Positions 25,159 to 33,481 of a DNA stretch of 64,000 bases are shown here, one piece after another (position 1 is the stretch's first letter; every line of letters begins with the position of its first letter). Position numbers and translations under genes: made by a program. The notes beneath the pieces are model-generated. The model made no database searches, had not been told where the DNA came from, and saw nothing but the letters and a program-made list of their open reading frames with translations. The stretch covers positions 1 through 64,000 of the forward strand of contig CAWGTL010000023.1 in assembly GCA_963825505.1 (NCBI GenBank), given 5' to 3'. This DNA is from JBBQSN01 sp963825505 (GTDB taxonomy: Bacteria > Actinomycetota > Actinomycetes > Actinomycetales > CAWJMD01).

Positions 25159-26062
25159 CCCGGCGGTCGTTCCGGGCCGACATCACCAGGGCGGATACCG
25201 CCCGGGCGAGGTACTCCGACGGCGTCACGCCGACCGTGGAGCGGAAGTCGCGGCTGAAGTGCGCCTGGTCGAACCAACCGAGATCGGCTGCGAGAGAAGC
25301 CAGGTCGTCGACCTCGCCGGCGTCGATCGCGGCGGCGGCGTCCTGCAGCCGGTAGCGCTGGAGCACCGTCTTCGGGCCGACGCCGACGAACCGGTGGAAC
25401 AGCCGTTGCAGGGAGCGGACGGTGGTGCCCGCGCCGGTGGCGACGTCGTCGACCCGCACGAGGGTGCGGTCGTGCAGCATCGCGGCCAGCACCTCGAGCA
25501 GCTCGTGGTACGCCGGATCGGGCTCGGGCACGTCGCGCAGCAGGTGGGCGTCGAGCACGGCGGCGCGGTCGAGGTCGTCCTCGACGGCGAGCACCTCCTG
25601 CACCAGCCGGCCGGCCGGTCCGGCACCGAGGACGGTGCCCAACGGCAGCACGGTGTCGCGCGCGACCTGGTGGCCGGCGAGGGCGGCGAACCCGCCGGGT
25701 CGGAACTTGGCGGCTGTCACCCGGCCGCGCCCGTGCAGGTCGACCGAGAAGCGCTTCGTGACCACGCCGTGCACGAGCCCGGCCGGCATCGTGAACCCGT
25801 GCCGCGGCCCGGCGCCGGACTCGACGCTGAGGTTGACGCACGGGTGGCTGAGCACCTCCGAGCGGTACGCCGGCTCGCCGGTGAGGTCCCACGAGACGGA
25901 CCAGTAGCGCTCGACGTAGGGCTCGAGCTCCGGCGAGACCGGGTGGTCGCGGCGCAGGTCGGCGCGGGCAGCGGTCTCCTGCGGCCGCAGCACGCCCTTG
26001 GTGCTCGCGGTGCGACGGGCCGACCGCACCGCGGCGGGTGTCGCGTTCGTCCAAGACGGCAC
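25115..26062 (-). CDS. AraC family transcriptional regulator
   Basis: A 315-residue regulator. The C-terminal AraC-type DNA-binding domain (about 200-300) has two helix-turn-helix units, the second ending in WFDQAHFSRDFRSTVGVTPSEY, the standard AraC signature. The N-terminal half (LEPYVERYWSVSWDL, HPCVNLSVE, AAKFRPGGFAAL) is the DUF6597-type sensor of a common actinobacterial subgroup. GTG 26062 has a TAGGCT box 6 nt upstream and looks leaderless. The gene overlaps the end of nnr by 44 bp on the opposite strand. It diverges from a 27-codon relic of a PhnB-like gene, which may have been its target. Confidence 0.9.
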   Translation of the reverse strand: MPSWTNATPAAVRSARRTASTKGVLRPQETAARADLRRDHPVSPELEPYVERYWSVSWDLTGEPAYRSEVLSHPCVNLSVESGAGPRHGFTMPAGLVHGVVTKRFSVDLHGRGRVTAAKFRPGGFAALAGHQVARDTVLPLGTVLGAGPAGRLVQEVLAVEDDLDRAAVLDAHLLRDVPEPDPAYHELLEVLAAMLHDRTLVRVDDVATGAGTTVRSLQRLFHRFVGVGPKTVLQRYRLQDAAAAIDAGEVDDLASLAADLGWFDQAHFSRDFRSTVGVTPSEYLARAVSALVMSARNDRRVTRPTGPVGRRTGR

Positions 26063-26068
26063 GGGCCG

Positions 26069-26074
26069 AGCCTA
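26069..26074 (-). promoter_or_regulatory. -10 box of the AraC regulator
   Basis: TAGGCT on the minus strand, 6 nt before GTG 26062. Confidence 0.5.
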
Positions 26075-26089
26075 GGCACGATCGACGCC

Positions 26090-26170
26090 ATGTCGATCAC
26101 CGACGGCCGCCCCGACGGCTACACCACCCTGACGTCGTCGGGCGACCGCGTCAGCCGCCGGGCGGGGTGA
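26090..26170 (+). pseudogene. PhnB-like VOC gene, N-terminal remnant
   Basis: ATG 26090 opens 26 codons reading MSITDGRPDGYTTLT and then unrelated sequence up to TGA 26168. PDGYTTLTP is how many PhnB-like VOC proteins begin, and these genes often sit divergent to AraC regulators of the adjacent type. CACGAT lies 7 nt upstream. I read it as the 5' stub of a deleted target gene; the match is short, so this is tentative. Confidence 0.4.
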
Positions 26171-26969
26171 ACTCGCTCAGGGTCAGGGCGGCGCCCTGCG
26201 GGTCGCGCACCAGGGCGGTGCGGGTCCAGTCGGTGTCGTCGGTCCCCAGCACCTCACCACCCAGCTCGATCGCCCGGGCGGCCGAGGCGTCGCGGTCGTC
26301 GACCGTGACGGTGACCTTCCAGCCCGTGGGTGCCGCGGCCTCGACGCGCACCAGCCAGGCGATCGCGTCGGCGAACCCGGGCGGCGCGCTGATCGCGGCC
26401 TGGCGCTCGTGGATGCCGGGGTCGACGGTGGCCGCGAGGTGGTCGCCGTACCCGGGACGGCGCAGCATCGTGGCGTAGCCGAGGTCGGTGGTCTCCCAGC
26501 CGAACACCGCGCCGTAGAAGCGTGCGGCGCCCTCGGGGTCGGTGGTGTGCAGGTCGCTGAAGTTCCAGGTGCCCGGGGCGTTGGTGAGCTGGGCGCCGGC
26601 CCGCCTCCGCGCCTGCCAGAGCCGGAACACGGTGCCCTGCGGGTCGGTGCAGGTGGCCGCGCGGCCGCCCTCGCCGGCGTCCTGCGGCTCCTCGACGACG
26701 GTGCCGCCGGCCGCCCGGACGCGCCCGACGGCGTCGTCGGCGTCGTCGACAGCGACGTACGTGCTCCAGCCCCCGCCCTCGCCCTCGCCCAGCCCGGCGA
26801 CGTCGTGGCCGGCCAGACGCGCCACCAGGTAGCGCGGCGGCCCGGGCGGGGTGACCTGCTCGACCGACCAGCCGAGCAGGCCTCCGTAGAAGGCGGCGGC
26901 GGCGTCGACGTCCGGCTGGACGAGGTCGATCCAGGACGGGACACCCTCCGGGTACGTGCGCGTCGTCAT
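26151..26969 (-). CDS. VOC family protein with two glyoxalase-like domains
   Basis: A 272-residue protein with two tandem VOC domains. The first (about 1-125) has PSWIDLVQPDVDAAAAFYGG, LLGWSVEQ and ATCTDPQGTVFRLWQA; the second (about 130-265) has WNFSDLHTTDPEGAARFYGA, VFGWETTD and LVRDPQGAALTLSEF. This layout is typical of actinobacterial proteins of the CFP30 type. No catalytic assignment is possible. ATG 26969 overlaps the stop of the hydrolase gene by ATGA; with the cyclase gene it makes a three-gene operon on the minus strand. Confidence 0.88.
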   Translation of the reverse strand: MTTRTYPEGVPSWIDLVQPDVDAAAAFYGGLLGWSVEQVTPPGPPRYLVARLAGHDVAGLGEGEGGGWSTYVAVDDADDAVGRVRAAGGTVVEEPQDAGEGGRAATCTDPQGTVFRLWQARRRAGAQLTNAPGTWNFSDLHTTDPEGAARFYGAVFGWETTDLGYATMLRRPGYGDHLAATVDPGIHERQAAISAPPGFADAIAWLVRVEAAAPTGWKVTVTVDDRDASAARAIELGGEVLGTDDTDWTRTALVRDPQGAALTLSEFTPPGG

Positions 26970-27592
26970 CCCCCGACCGTGGCACCGCCGTCCGACAGCA
27001 GCACGCCGAGCCAGGCGCGGACGGCGTCCTGCACCTGAGGGAGCGCGGTGCGCAGCGAGTGGTCGGCCGCCAGCACCACCAGGGCCCGCCCCGGCGCGCC
27101 GGGCGGGCAGCCGAACGGGTCGCGGTCGCCCTGCACCACCAGCACGGGCACCTGCACGGCGTCGAGCTCGGGCAGCCGGGTCTTCTCCGGCGCTGCGCCC
27201 GGCGGCAGCAGCGGGAACGCCAGGCAGAGCACGCCGCGGACGTCCGCGGTCGCGGAGGTGCGGCAGGCCACCCGGCCGCCGAACGAGCGTCCGCCGGCCA
27301 CCAGCGGCAGCCCGGAGGCGGCACGCAGGTGCGCCACGACGGCGAGCAGCGCGGCGTCGACCTGCCCCGCCGGGGCGGGGAGCCGGCGTCCGGCCACCCG
27401 GTACGGCTGCTCCACGAGCGCGCCCGCGACCCCGGCCTCCGCGGCCCCGCGCACGGCGGCCTGCAGCGCCGGGTCGTGCACCCCGCCGCCCGCGGAGTGG
27501 CCGAGCACCAGCGTGGCCCGGGCGTCCGCGGTCCGGTGGTGGTGCAGGCGCGCCGTCCCGTGCGGCGTCTCGACCTCCTCGACCTCGCTCAC
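26966..27592 (-). CDS. alpha/beta hydrolase, KANL3/Tex30-like
   Basis: A 208-residue small alpha/beta hydrolase. VLGHSAGGGVHDPALQA near the start and the nucleophile elbow GGRSFGGRVACR (about 100-111) fit the KANL3/Tex30-like group related to dienelactone hydrolase; the acid is in VVQGDRDPFG and the histidine in AADHSLR. The role is not known. GTG 27592 overlaps the cyclase stop by GTGA, and its own stop overlaps the VOC start by ATGA, so all three genes are translationally coupled. Confidence 0.85.
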   Translation of the reverse strand: MSEVEEVETPHGTARLHHHRTADARATLVLGHSAGGGVHDPALQAAVRGAAEAGVAGALVEQPYRVAGRRLPAPAGQVDAALLAVVAHLRAASGLPLVAGGRSFGGRVACRTSATADVRGVLCLAFPLLPPGAAPEKTRLPELDAVQVPVLVVQGDRDPFGCPPGAPGRALVVLAADHSLRTALPQVQDAVRAWLGVLLSDGGATVGG

Positions 27593-30500
27593 CGCGCGGC
27601 CCGGTCGCCGAGCAGCACCCGCGACGCGGGCCGCGCGAGGTACTCGGCCGCCACGTCGTGGTCGCCGACGGCGGCCGCCCGTCGTCGCAGCCGCTGCCCA
27701 GCGGCGCGGCGCACGTCGGGGGCGCCCGGGTCGCCGGCGGCGTCGAGGACCTCCCAGCACGCGGCCGCGACGTCGTCGGCCTGCGCGCCCTCGGTCTCCG
27801 GCTCCTCGAGGTGCACGACGAGGGAGGCAGCGACCTCGTGGGCGCCGGTGGCGTCGCCGCCGGCGAGCAGCGCGCGGGCGCGCTTGGCGCGGGCCTCGAG
27901 CGCCGAGCCGCGCACCTCGAGGCGGCCGAATCCCTGCTCGGCCTGCTCGTAGGCCGTCACGGCCTCGTCGGGACGGCCCAGGGCGAGCAGGACGTCACCT
28001 CGGACGACCAGACCGAACGACCGCTCCCGCTCCGACGGGGCGTGCTGCGACGCCTCGATGCTCTCGTCGACCAGCCGCAGGGCCTCCTGCGGCCGGCCGT
28101 CGATGAGCTCGGCCACCCCGAGCATGGTGAGTGCGTTCGCAGCCAGGCTGTGCAGGCGCACCCGCCGGGCGAGGGCGAGCGCCTCGGTGCCGTGCCGCCG
28201 GACCTCGTCGGTGCGCCCCAGGATCGCGTCGATCTCGGCGTGCACGGCGAGGTTGGTCCCGAGCGCCTCGGTGTCGTCGATCCGCCGGGTGAGCTCGACG
28301 GCCTCGTCGACCCAGCGCAGCGCCGCGGCCAGCTCGCCCTGCCCCGCCGCGATGGTGCCGAGGTTCCCCAGCACGACCGCCTCGCGGTAGCGGTGGCCCG
28401 ACCGCTGGAACACCGGCCGGGCCTGCTCGAGCGCGGAGCGGGCCTCGCCGTACCTGCCCTGCTGGTAGTGCACCGTCGCGGTGCCCACGAGCGCGGCGCC
28501 CTCGCCCTCCGCGTCGCCCACCTCGGCGAACATCTCCCGCGCCCGCGTCACGAGCTCCAGCGCGCGGGGGTAGTCGCCGTGGTTGCCCGCGAGCATGGAC
28601 AGGTAGCGCCAGGTCTCGGCCTCGGTCCCCCGCAGGCCCGCCCGCCGTGCGATGGCGAGCGCCGCGTCGAGCTCGTCCCGGGCCGCGTCGCCCTGCGAGG
28701 CCCAGGTCAGGGCCTTGCCCGCCCACAGGTGACCCTGCGCCGCCTGCTCGTCCAGCCCGCTGCGGCCTGCGGTGACCGCCGCCTCGCGGGCCCACCGGAC
28801 CGACAGGTCGTAGTCGCTGGAGTCGAACGCGAGCCGCGCCCGGGCCAGGTCGTGGTGCAGCCGGCGCGGCACGTCGACGTCGTCGAGCAGCGCACCCATC
28901 AGGTCGAGGTCCTCGCGCTGCCGGTCGCGCTCGGCCAGGCGGTCGGCCACCTGCTCGCGCTCGCGGAGCAGGTCGAACCGCAGCACCGGGTCGTCCTCGG
29001 GCACGACGCGCAGCCCGCGGCCCAGGAGCCGGAGCGCCTCCTCCGAGGCGTACACCCGCGCCGCCCGCGCGCCCGCCCGCAGGTACCAGCGGGCGGCGGA
29101 CGGGTCGTCGGCCAGGTCGGTGTGCTCGGCGATGACGGCCGCGTACTCCTCCACCCGGCCGTGGCGCTCGGTGACCTCGACGAGCCAGTCGGCGACCAGC
29201 GCGTGGTACCCGCGCCGGTGACGACGCAGCATGCCGTCGTACGCGACGTCGCGCAGCAGCGCGTGCTTGAACAGGAACTCGCGCGCGGAGTCGAACGCGG
29301 AGCTGCCCCGTTGGCGCACCAGCTCCCGCCCGCGCAACCGGTCGAGCGCCGCGGCCACCGGCAGGTCCGCCGCGGCGTCGCCCATCTGAGCGACGGCGTC
29401 GTCCCAGAACACCCGCCCGATCACCGACGCGCGTTGCAGCACAGTGCGTTCGGGCCCCTCGAGGCTGTCGAGCCGGGCCTGCAGCACCCCCTTGAGCGTG
29501 GACGGCACGCGGACCTGGTCGATGCGGTCCACCCGCACGTCCCACGCACCGTCGCCGCGGACGACGACACCGGCGTCGACGAGCCAGGTGACGAGCTCCT
29601 CGATGTAGAACGGGTTGCCCTCGGCGCCGTCGACCACGAGGTCGACCAGCGCGCGCGGCACCTCCTGGACGTGCTGCAGCAGCTGCTCCAGCAGCAGCCG
29701 GCTCTGCCTGCGCGACAACGGTTCCAGCGCGATGCGGGCGTGATGACGCAGGCCCTCGCCCCAGTGCGGACGGCCCTCCAGCAGCGTCGGCCGCGCGGTG
29801 GCCACCACGAGCACGGGAGCGTGCGCCAGCACCGGGTCGGCGGCGTCCAGCCACGTGAGCGAGGCGTCGTCGGCCCAGTGCAGGTCCTCGAGCAGCACCA
29901 CCACCGGCGCCACCCGCCCGAGGTGCTCGAGGTAGCGCGCGAGCAGGTCGCTCGCCTCGTCCCGGAGCCCCTGCGGGTCGCGGGGCACCTGCTCGCCGGC
30001 GTCGGCGACCTCGAACCCGAGCCACCGCGCGACGACCACGGCGTCGCGGCGGGTGCGCTCGGACCCGCCGAAGGCCGCGGCGAACCCCTCCTCGCAGCGC
30101 TCGAGGACGGTCGCGGGGGAGTCGCTCGCGGCGATGCCGAACCGGGTGGCGACGGCGTCGCGCAGCAGCGCGTGCGGACGGTTCTGACCCGAGGGCGAGG
30201 CCCGGCCGCGGAACCACCAGACCGGGTCCGGCCGCTCCTGCAGCCAGGCGTCCAGCTCACCGAGCAGCCGCGACTTGCCGACCCCGGCGTCGCCGACGAT
30301 CGTCGTGATCCGCCAGGACGACTCCTCGACGACGTCGGCCAGGTGCTCTTGCAGGGCCAGCAGCTCGAGGTCGCGCCCGACCGTGCTGGCCTCGACCCCA
30401 CCGACGCCGGCCGCCCGTTCCAGCTCGAAGCTGCGGGGCCGCTCCGCGAGGACGACGTAGGCGTCCACCGGTTCGTCGATCCCCTTCAGCCGCAGGCCGG

Positions 30501-31137
30501 GTCGCGGGTCCAGGCCGAACCGGCCGCGCACCTGGCGCCGGGTGTCCTCGCTGATGAGCACCATGTCCTCCGGTGCCTCGCCCTGCAGCCGGCTGGCCCG
30601 GTTGACGGTCGGACCGACGGCCACGAACTCGTGGCCGGGCCGCTCGCCCAGGGTGCTCACCACCACGTCGCCGGTGTCGAGCCCGACCCGCATCCGCAGC
30701 CGCTCGCCGAACCGGCGCTCGACGTCGTCGGCCACCTCGCGCGTCGACGCGATCATCGCCGTCGCGGCGCGGACCGCGTGGACGGCGTCGTCCTCGCGCG
30801 ACCGGTGCAGGCCGAACACCGCCATCACGGCGTCGCCGATGAACTTCTCGACCACCCCGCCGTGCTCCTCGATCACCCGCTGCCAGCGCGTGAAGCAGGC
30901 GCCGACGACGTCGCGGGTGTCCTCGGCGTCGAGCCGCCGCGAGAGCACGGTGAAGCCGACCAGGTCGGCGAACAGGACGGTGACGAGCTTGCGCTGCTCG
31001 CCGAGCTCGGGGGCCTGCAGCGCGGCGCGGCGCTCCAGGAGCGGGCGGAGCGCGGTGGCGACCACGGCGTCGCCGAGGACGGCGCGCTGGGCCTCGAGCG
31101 CCGCGATCGCCTCGTCGAGGTCGGCGCCCTCCGTCAT
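27589..31137 (-). CDS. class III adenylate/guanylate cyclase with AAA ATPase and TPR domains
   Basis: A 1,182-residue cytosolic signalling protein. The class III cyclase domain (about 45-220) has metal-binding Asp58 (FADLVGFT) and Asp102 (FIGDAVMAVFG) and the transition-state pair Asn179/Arg183 (VNRASRLQ), so it should be active. An AAA/STAND ATPase follows (about 250-560: IVGDAGVGKSRLL and VVLLEDLHWADD), then a long helical region of TPR repeats to the end. The same order occurs in M. tuberculosis multidomain cyclases such as Rv0386 and Rv1358, though this one has no C-terminal LuxR domain. ATG 31137 has TACGGT 7 nt upstream. It heads an operon with a hydrolase and a VOC protein and diverges from a cNMP-binding protein. 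Confidence 0.92.
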   Translation of the reverse strand: MTEGADLDEAIAALEAQRAVLGDAVVATALRPLLERRAALQAPELGEQRKLVTVLFADLVGFTVLSRRLDAEDTRDVVGACFTRWQRVIEEHGGVVEKFIGDAVMAVFGLHRSREDDAVHAVRAATAMIASTREVADDVERRFGERLRMRVGLDTGDVVVSTLGERPGHEFVAVGPTVNRASRLQGEAPEDMVLISEDTRRQVRGRFGLDPRPGLRLKGIDEPVDAYVVLAERPRSFELERAAGVGGVEASTVGRDLELLALQEHLADVVEESSWRITTIVGDAGVGKSRLLGELDAWLQERPDPVWWFRGRASPSGQNRPHALLRDAVATRFGIAASDSPATVLERCEEGFAAAFGGSERTRRDAVVVARWLGFEVADAGEQVPRDPQGLRDEASDLLARYLEHLGRVAPVVVLLEDLHWADDASLTWLDAADPVLAHAPVLVVATARPTLLEGRPHWGEGLRHHARIALEPLSRRQSRLLLEQLLQHVQEVPRALVDLVVDGAEGNPFYIEELVTWLVDAGVVVRGDGAWDVRVDRIDQVRVPSTLKGVLQARLDSLEGPERTVLQRASVIGRVFWDDAVAQMGDAAADLPVAAALDRLRGRELVRQRGSSAFDSAREFLFKHALLRDVAYDGMLRRHRRGYHALVADWLVEVTERHGRVEEYAAVIAEHTDLADDPSAARWYLRAGARAARVYASEEALRLLGRGLRVVPEDDPVLRFDLLREREQVADRLAERDRQREDLDLMGALLDDVDVPRRLHHDLARARLAFDSSDYDLSVRWAREAAVTAGRSGLDEQAAQGHLWAGKALTWASQGDAARDELDAALAIARRAGLRGTEAETWRYLSMLAGNHGDYPRALELVTRAREMFAEVGDAEGEGAALVGTATVHYQQGRYGEARSALEQARPVFQRSGHRYREAVVLGNLGTIAAGQGELAAALRWVDEAVELTRRIDDTEALGTNLAVHAEIDAILGRTDEVRRHGTEALALARRVRLHSLAANALTMLGVAELIDGRPQEALRLVDESIEASQHAPSERERSFGLVVRGDVLLALGRPDEAVTAYEQAEQGFGRLEVRGSALEARAKRARALLAGGDATGAHEVAASLVVHLEEPETEGAQADDVAAACWEVLDAAGDPGAPDVRRAAGQRLRRRAAAVGDHDVAAEYLARPASRVLLGDRAAR

Positions 31138-31144
31138 GAGCCTC

Positions 31145-31150
31145 ACCGTA
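31145..31150 (-). promoter_or_regulatory. -10 box of the cyclase operon
   Basis: TACGGT on the minus strand, 7 nt before ATG 31137. It lies inside the 52-bp region shared with the divergent cNMP-binding gene, so any regulator bound here could affect both. Confidence 0.5.
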
Positions 31151-31189
31151 AGGCCGCCGGCGGCGCCCGTGGTCTGGTTCGATACGGCC

Positions 31190-32194
31190 ATGCGGGTGGA
31201 GGCGACGGCGACCTCGATGTCCTGGATCCCGTCCGAGATCGTCACAGGCGCCCTGCGCAAGGGGTTCGACCTCGGGCTGACGCACTACGACCCGGTGCCG
31301 CCCGACCGCCTCGCGCCGGGCGAGGTCGACCGGATGCGCGACGAGGACCTGTTCCGGTTCGGCAACGTCCTGCACGGCTGGGCCGAGGTCGAGGACGGCG
31401 TCGTCACCGCCGCCGGGTACGCCGACGACTCGGGCCTGCGGATCGGCGTCACCCGGCTGCAGGTGGGCCCCCTGGGCGCGACGTTCCGCGCCGGACGGCT
31501 GCCCACCGTGCAGCGTGACCCCGAGGGCCTCGGCGCGTCCGAGGTCCGGTTCGTGCAGACCGTCGGCGGGCGCACCGGCGCACCGCTGCCGCGCCCGGTG
31601 CCGCACCGCCAGCTGGTGCAGTGGGCCGCACCCGTGGTGTGGACCACGGTCGCGCTCACCCTGCGGGCGGACGGCTCCAGCGCGGTCGAGCTCACCGGCG
31701 CCAGCGGGTTCCCCCGGCACTGGCTCTACGGCACCGACGGCCGGCTGGTGGCCAAGAGCGGCGTCACCGACCAGGCGGGCTGGGTGAAGGACTCCTTCGG
31801 TGCCCGGACGCCGTGGGGCGAGCAGGACTCGCCCGCGCTGGTGGTGGCAGCCGAGAGCGACCTCGAGCGGCAGATGTCGCACGAGATCATGCGCGGCGGC
31901 AACCCGCAGGTCCGCCGGCTGCGGGCGGGCGAGGTGCTGACCCGGCAGGGCGAGGCGGGCGACGAGCTCTACCTCGTCCTGGACGGGATGCTCGAGGTCG
32001 ACGTCGACGGCACGGCCCTGGCCCAGCTGGGTCCGGGTGCGGTCCTGGGGGAGCGCGCCCTGCTCGAGGGTGGTACCCGCACCTCCACGCTCACCGCCGC
32101 CACCAAGGTGGCGGTCGCGGTCGCCCCGCAGGACGCGGTGGACCTCGATCGGCTGCGCGCGCTCGCGCAGGACCACCGGCGCGAGGACGGCTGA
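31190..32194 (+). CDS. cyclic nucleotide-binding domain protein
   Basis: A 334-residue protein whose C-terminal 110 residues form a cyclic-nucleotide-binding domain: RAGEVLTRQGEAGDELYLVL, then the phosphate-binding cassette GERALLEGGTRTSTLTA with Glu288 and Arg297, the residues that hold the ribose and phosphate of cAMP. The first 220 residues (IPSEIVTGALRKGFDLGLTH, VRFVQTVGGRTGAPLPR, WVKDSFGARTPWGE) match no family I recognise. There is no HTH, so it is not a CRP-type regulator, and no membrane segment. It starts at ATG 31190, 52 bp from the divergent cyclase gene, and is a likely receptor for that enzyme's product. Confidence 0.85.
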   Translation: MRVEATATSMSWIPSEIVTGALRKGFDLGLTHYDPVPPDRLAPGEVDRMRDEDLFRFGNVLHGWAEVEDGVVTAAGYADDSGLRIGVTRLQVGPLGATFRAGRLPTVQRDPEGLGASEVRFVQTVGGRTGAPLPRPVPHRQLVQWAAPVVWTTVALTLRADGSSAVELTGASGFPRHWLYGTDGRLVAKSGVTDQAGWVKDSFGARTPWGEQDSPALVVAAESDLERQMSHEIMRGGNPQVRRLRAGEVLTRQGEAGDELYLVLDGMLEVDVDGTALAQLGPGAVLGERALLEGGTRTSTLTAATKVAVAVAPQDAVDLDRLRALAQDHRREDG

Positions 32195-32239
32195 CCCCGC
32201 ACCCGCTGCGGCGTCGAGATCGGGGACACTGGGACGGCC

Positions 32240-33481
32240 ATGACCGAGCCCACCACCCAGCCCACCACCCAGCCCGCCACCCAGCCCACCACCCAGCCCG
32301 GCAGCGCCGCCCCGCCGCTGCACCCCGCCGAGGTGCTCGTCGACCTCGGCGCGGTGCGCGACAACGTGGCCACGCTGCGTGCCGCCGCCGGCTCGGCCGC
32401 CGTGATGGCGGTGGTCAAGGCCGATGCCTACGGCCACGGGCTCGTCCCGTCCGCGCGTGCAGCGGTCGCCGGGGGAGCCGGATGGCTGGGCGTCGCCCAG
32501 GCCGGGGAGGCCCTGGAGCTGCGCGCCGCAGGCCTGCAGGTGCCCGTCCTGGCCTGGCTCTACGCCCCGGGGTCCGACCTCGGTCCGCTGCTGCTCGCCG
32601 ACGTCGACCTGTCGGTGAGCGCGCCCTGGGCCCTCCACCAGGTGGTCGACGCCGCGCGCCGCACGGGCCGGGCGGCCCGGGTGCACCTCAAGGTCGACAC
32701 CGGGCTCGCACGAGGCGGCAGCACGGTCGCGGAGTGGGACGGGCTGGTGCGGCTCGCGGCGGCCGCGCACGCGTCGGGCGAGGTCGAGGTGGTCGGGGTG
32801 TGGTCGCACATGGCCAACGCCGACGACCCGGGCCACCCCACCGTGCGCCGCCAGGTGGAGGTCTTCCACGGCGCCGTCGCCTCCGCGGCGCGCGAGGGGG
32901 TACGGCCGCAGCTGCGGCACCTCGCCAACTCGGCGGCCACCCTGACGAGCCCGGACACCCACCTCGACCTCGTGCGCCCCGGCCTGGCCGTCTACGGGCT
33001 CTCGCCGGTGCCGCAGCTCGCGGGCCCGGCCGAGCTGGGGCTGCGGCCCGCGATGTCGCTGCGTGCGCGCCTCGCCCTGGTCAAGGACGTACCTGCGGGA
33101 CAAGGGGTCTCGTACGCCCACGCCTACACGACACCGGTGCCCACGACGCTCGGGCTGGTTCCGCTGGGGTACGCCGACGGCGTGCCGCGGCACGCGTCCG
33201 GCGCGGGGCCGGTGCAGGTGGGTCGCATCCGCACCTCGGTGGCCGGCCGGGTGTGCATGGACCAGTTCGTGGTCGACCTCGGACCCGGTGCGGGACATCA
33301 CGTCTCGGCCGGCGACCTCGCTGTGCTGTTCGGTGACGGCACCGACGGCCCCACCGCGCAGGACTGGGCCGAGGCGGCCGGGACGATCAGCTACGAGGTC
33401 GTCACCCGCACCAGCTGCCGGCTGCCGCGCAGGTACACCGGTCTCGAGGCCGACGAGCCCTCTGGGACAGTTGAGCCGTGA
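32240..33481 (+). CDS. alr: alanine racemase
   Basis: A 413-residue PLP enzyme that makes D-alanine for peptidoglycan. The PLP lysine lies in AVVKADAYGHG, the catalytic tyrosine in GVSYAHAYTT, and VGRIRTSVAGRVCMDQFVVDL is the family's C-terminal beta-domain segment. Length is normal apart from an N-terminal Thr/Gln/Pro tail of about 20 residues encoded by a 12-bp tandem repeat; the fold begins at PAEVLVDLGAVRDN. ATG 32240 is the only ATG before the fold; a start inside the repeat is possible. Its stop overlaps the next hydrolase by GTGA, and alr leads the run to tsaD, as in mycobacteria. Confidence 0.96.
   Translation: MTEPTTQPTTQPATQPTTQPGSAAPPLHPAEVLVDLGAVRDNVATLRAAAGSAAVMAVVKADAYGHGLVPSARAAVAGGAGWLGVAQAGEALELRAAGLQVPVLAWLYAPGSDLGPLLLADVDLSVSAPWALHQVVDAARRTGRAARVHLKVDTGLARGGSTVAEWDGLVRLAAAAHASGEVEVVGVWSHMANADDPGHPTVRRQVEVFHGAVASAAREGVRPQLRHLANSAATLTSPDTHLDLVRPGLAVYGLSPVPQLAGPAELGLRPAMSLRARLALVKDVPAGQGVSYAHAYTTPVPTTLGLVPLGYADGVPRHASGAGPVQVGRIRTSVAGRVCMDQFVVDLGPGAGHHVSAGDLAVLFGDGTDGPTAQDWAEAAGTISYEVVTRTSCRLPRRYTGLEADEPSGTVEP
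32249..32296 (+). repeat. 12-bp tandem repeat in the 5' end of alr
   Basis: Four copies of CCCACCACCCAG (one with G at position 4) encode the peptide unit TTQP in the N-terminal tail of Alr. Being in-frame, changes in copy number would lengthen or shorten the tail without breaking the gene. Confidence 0.85.
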
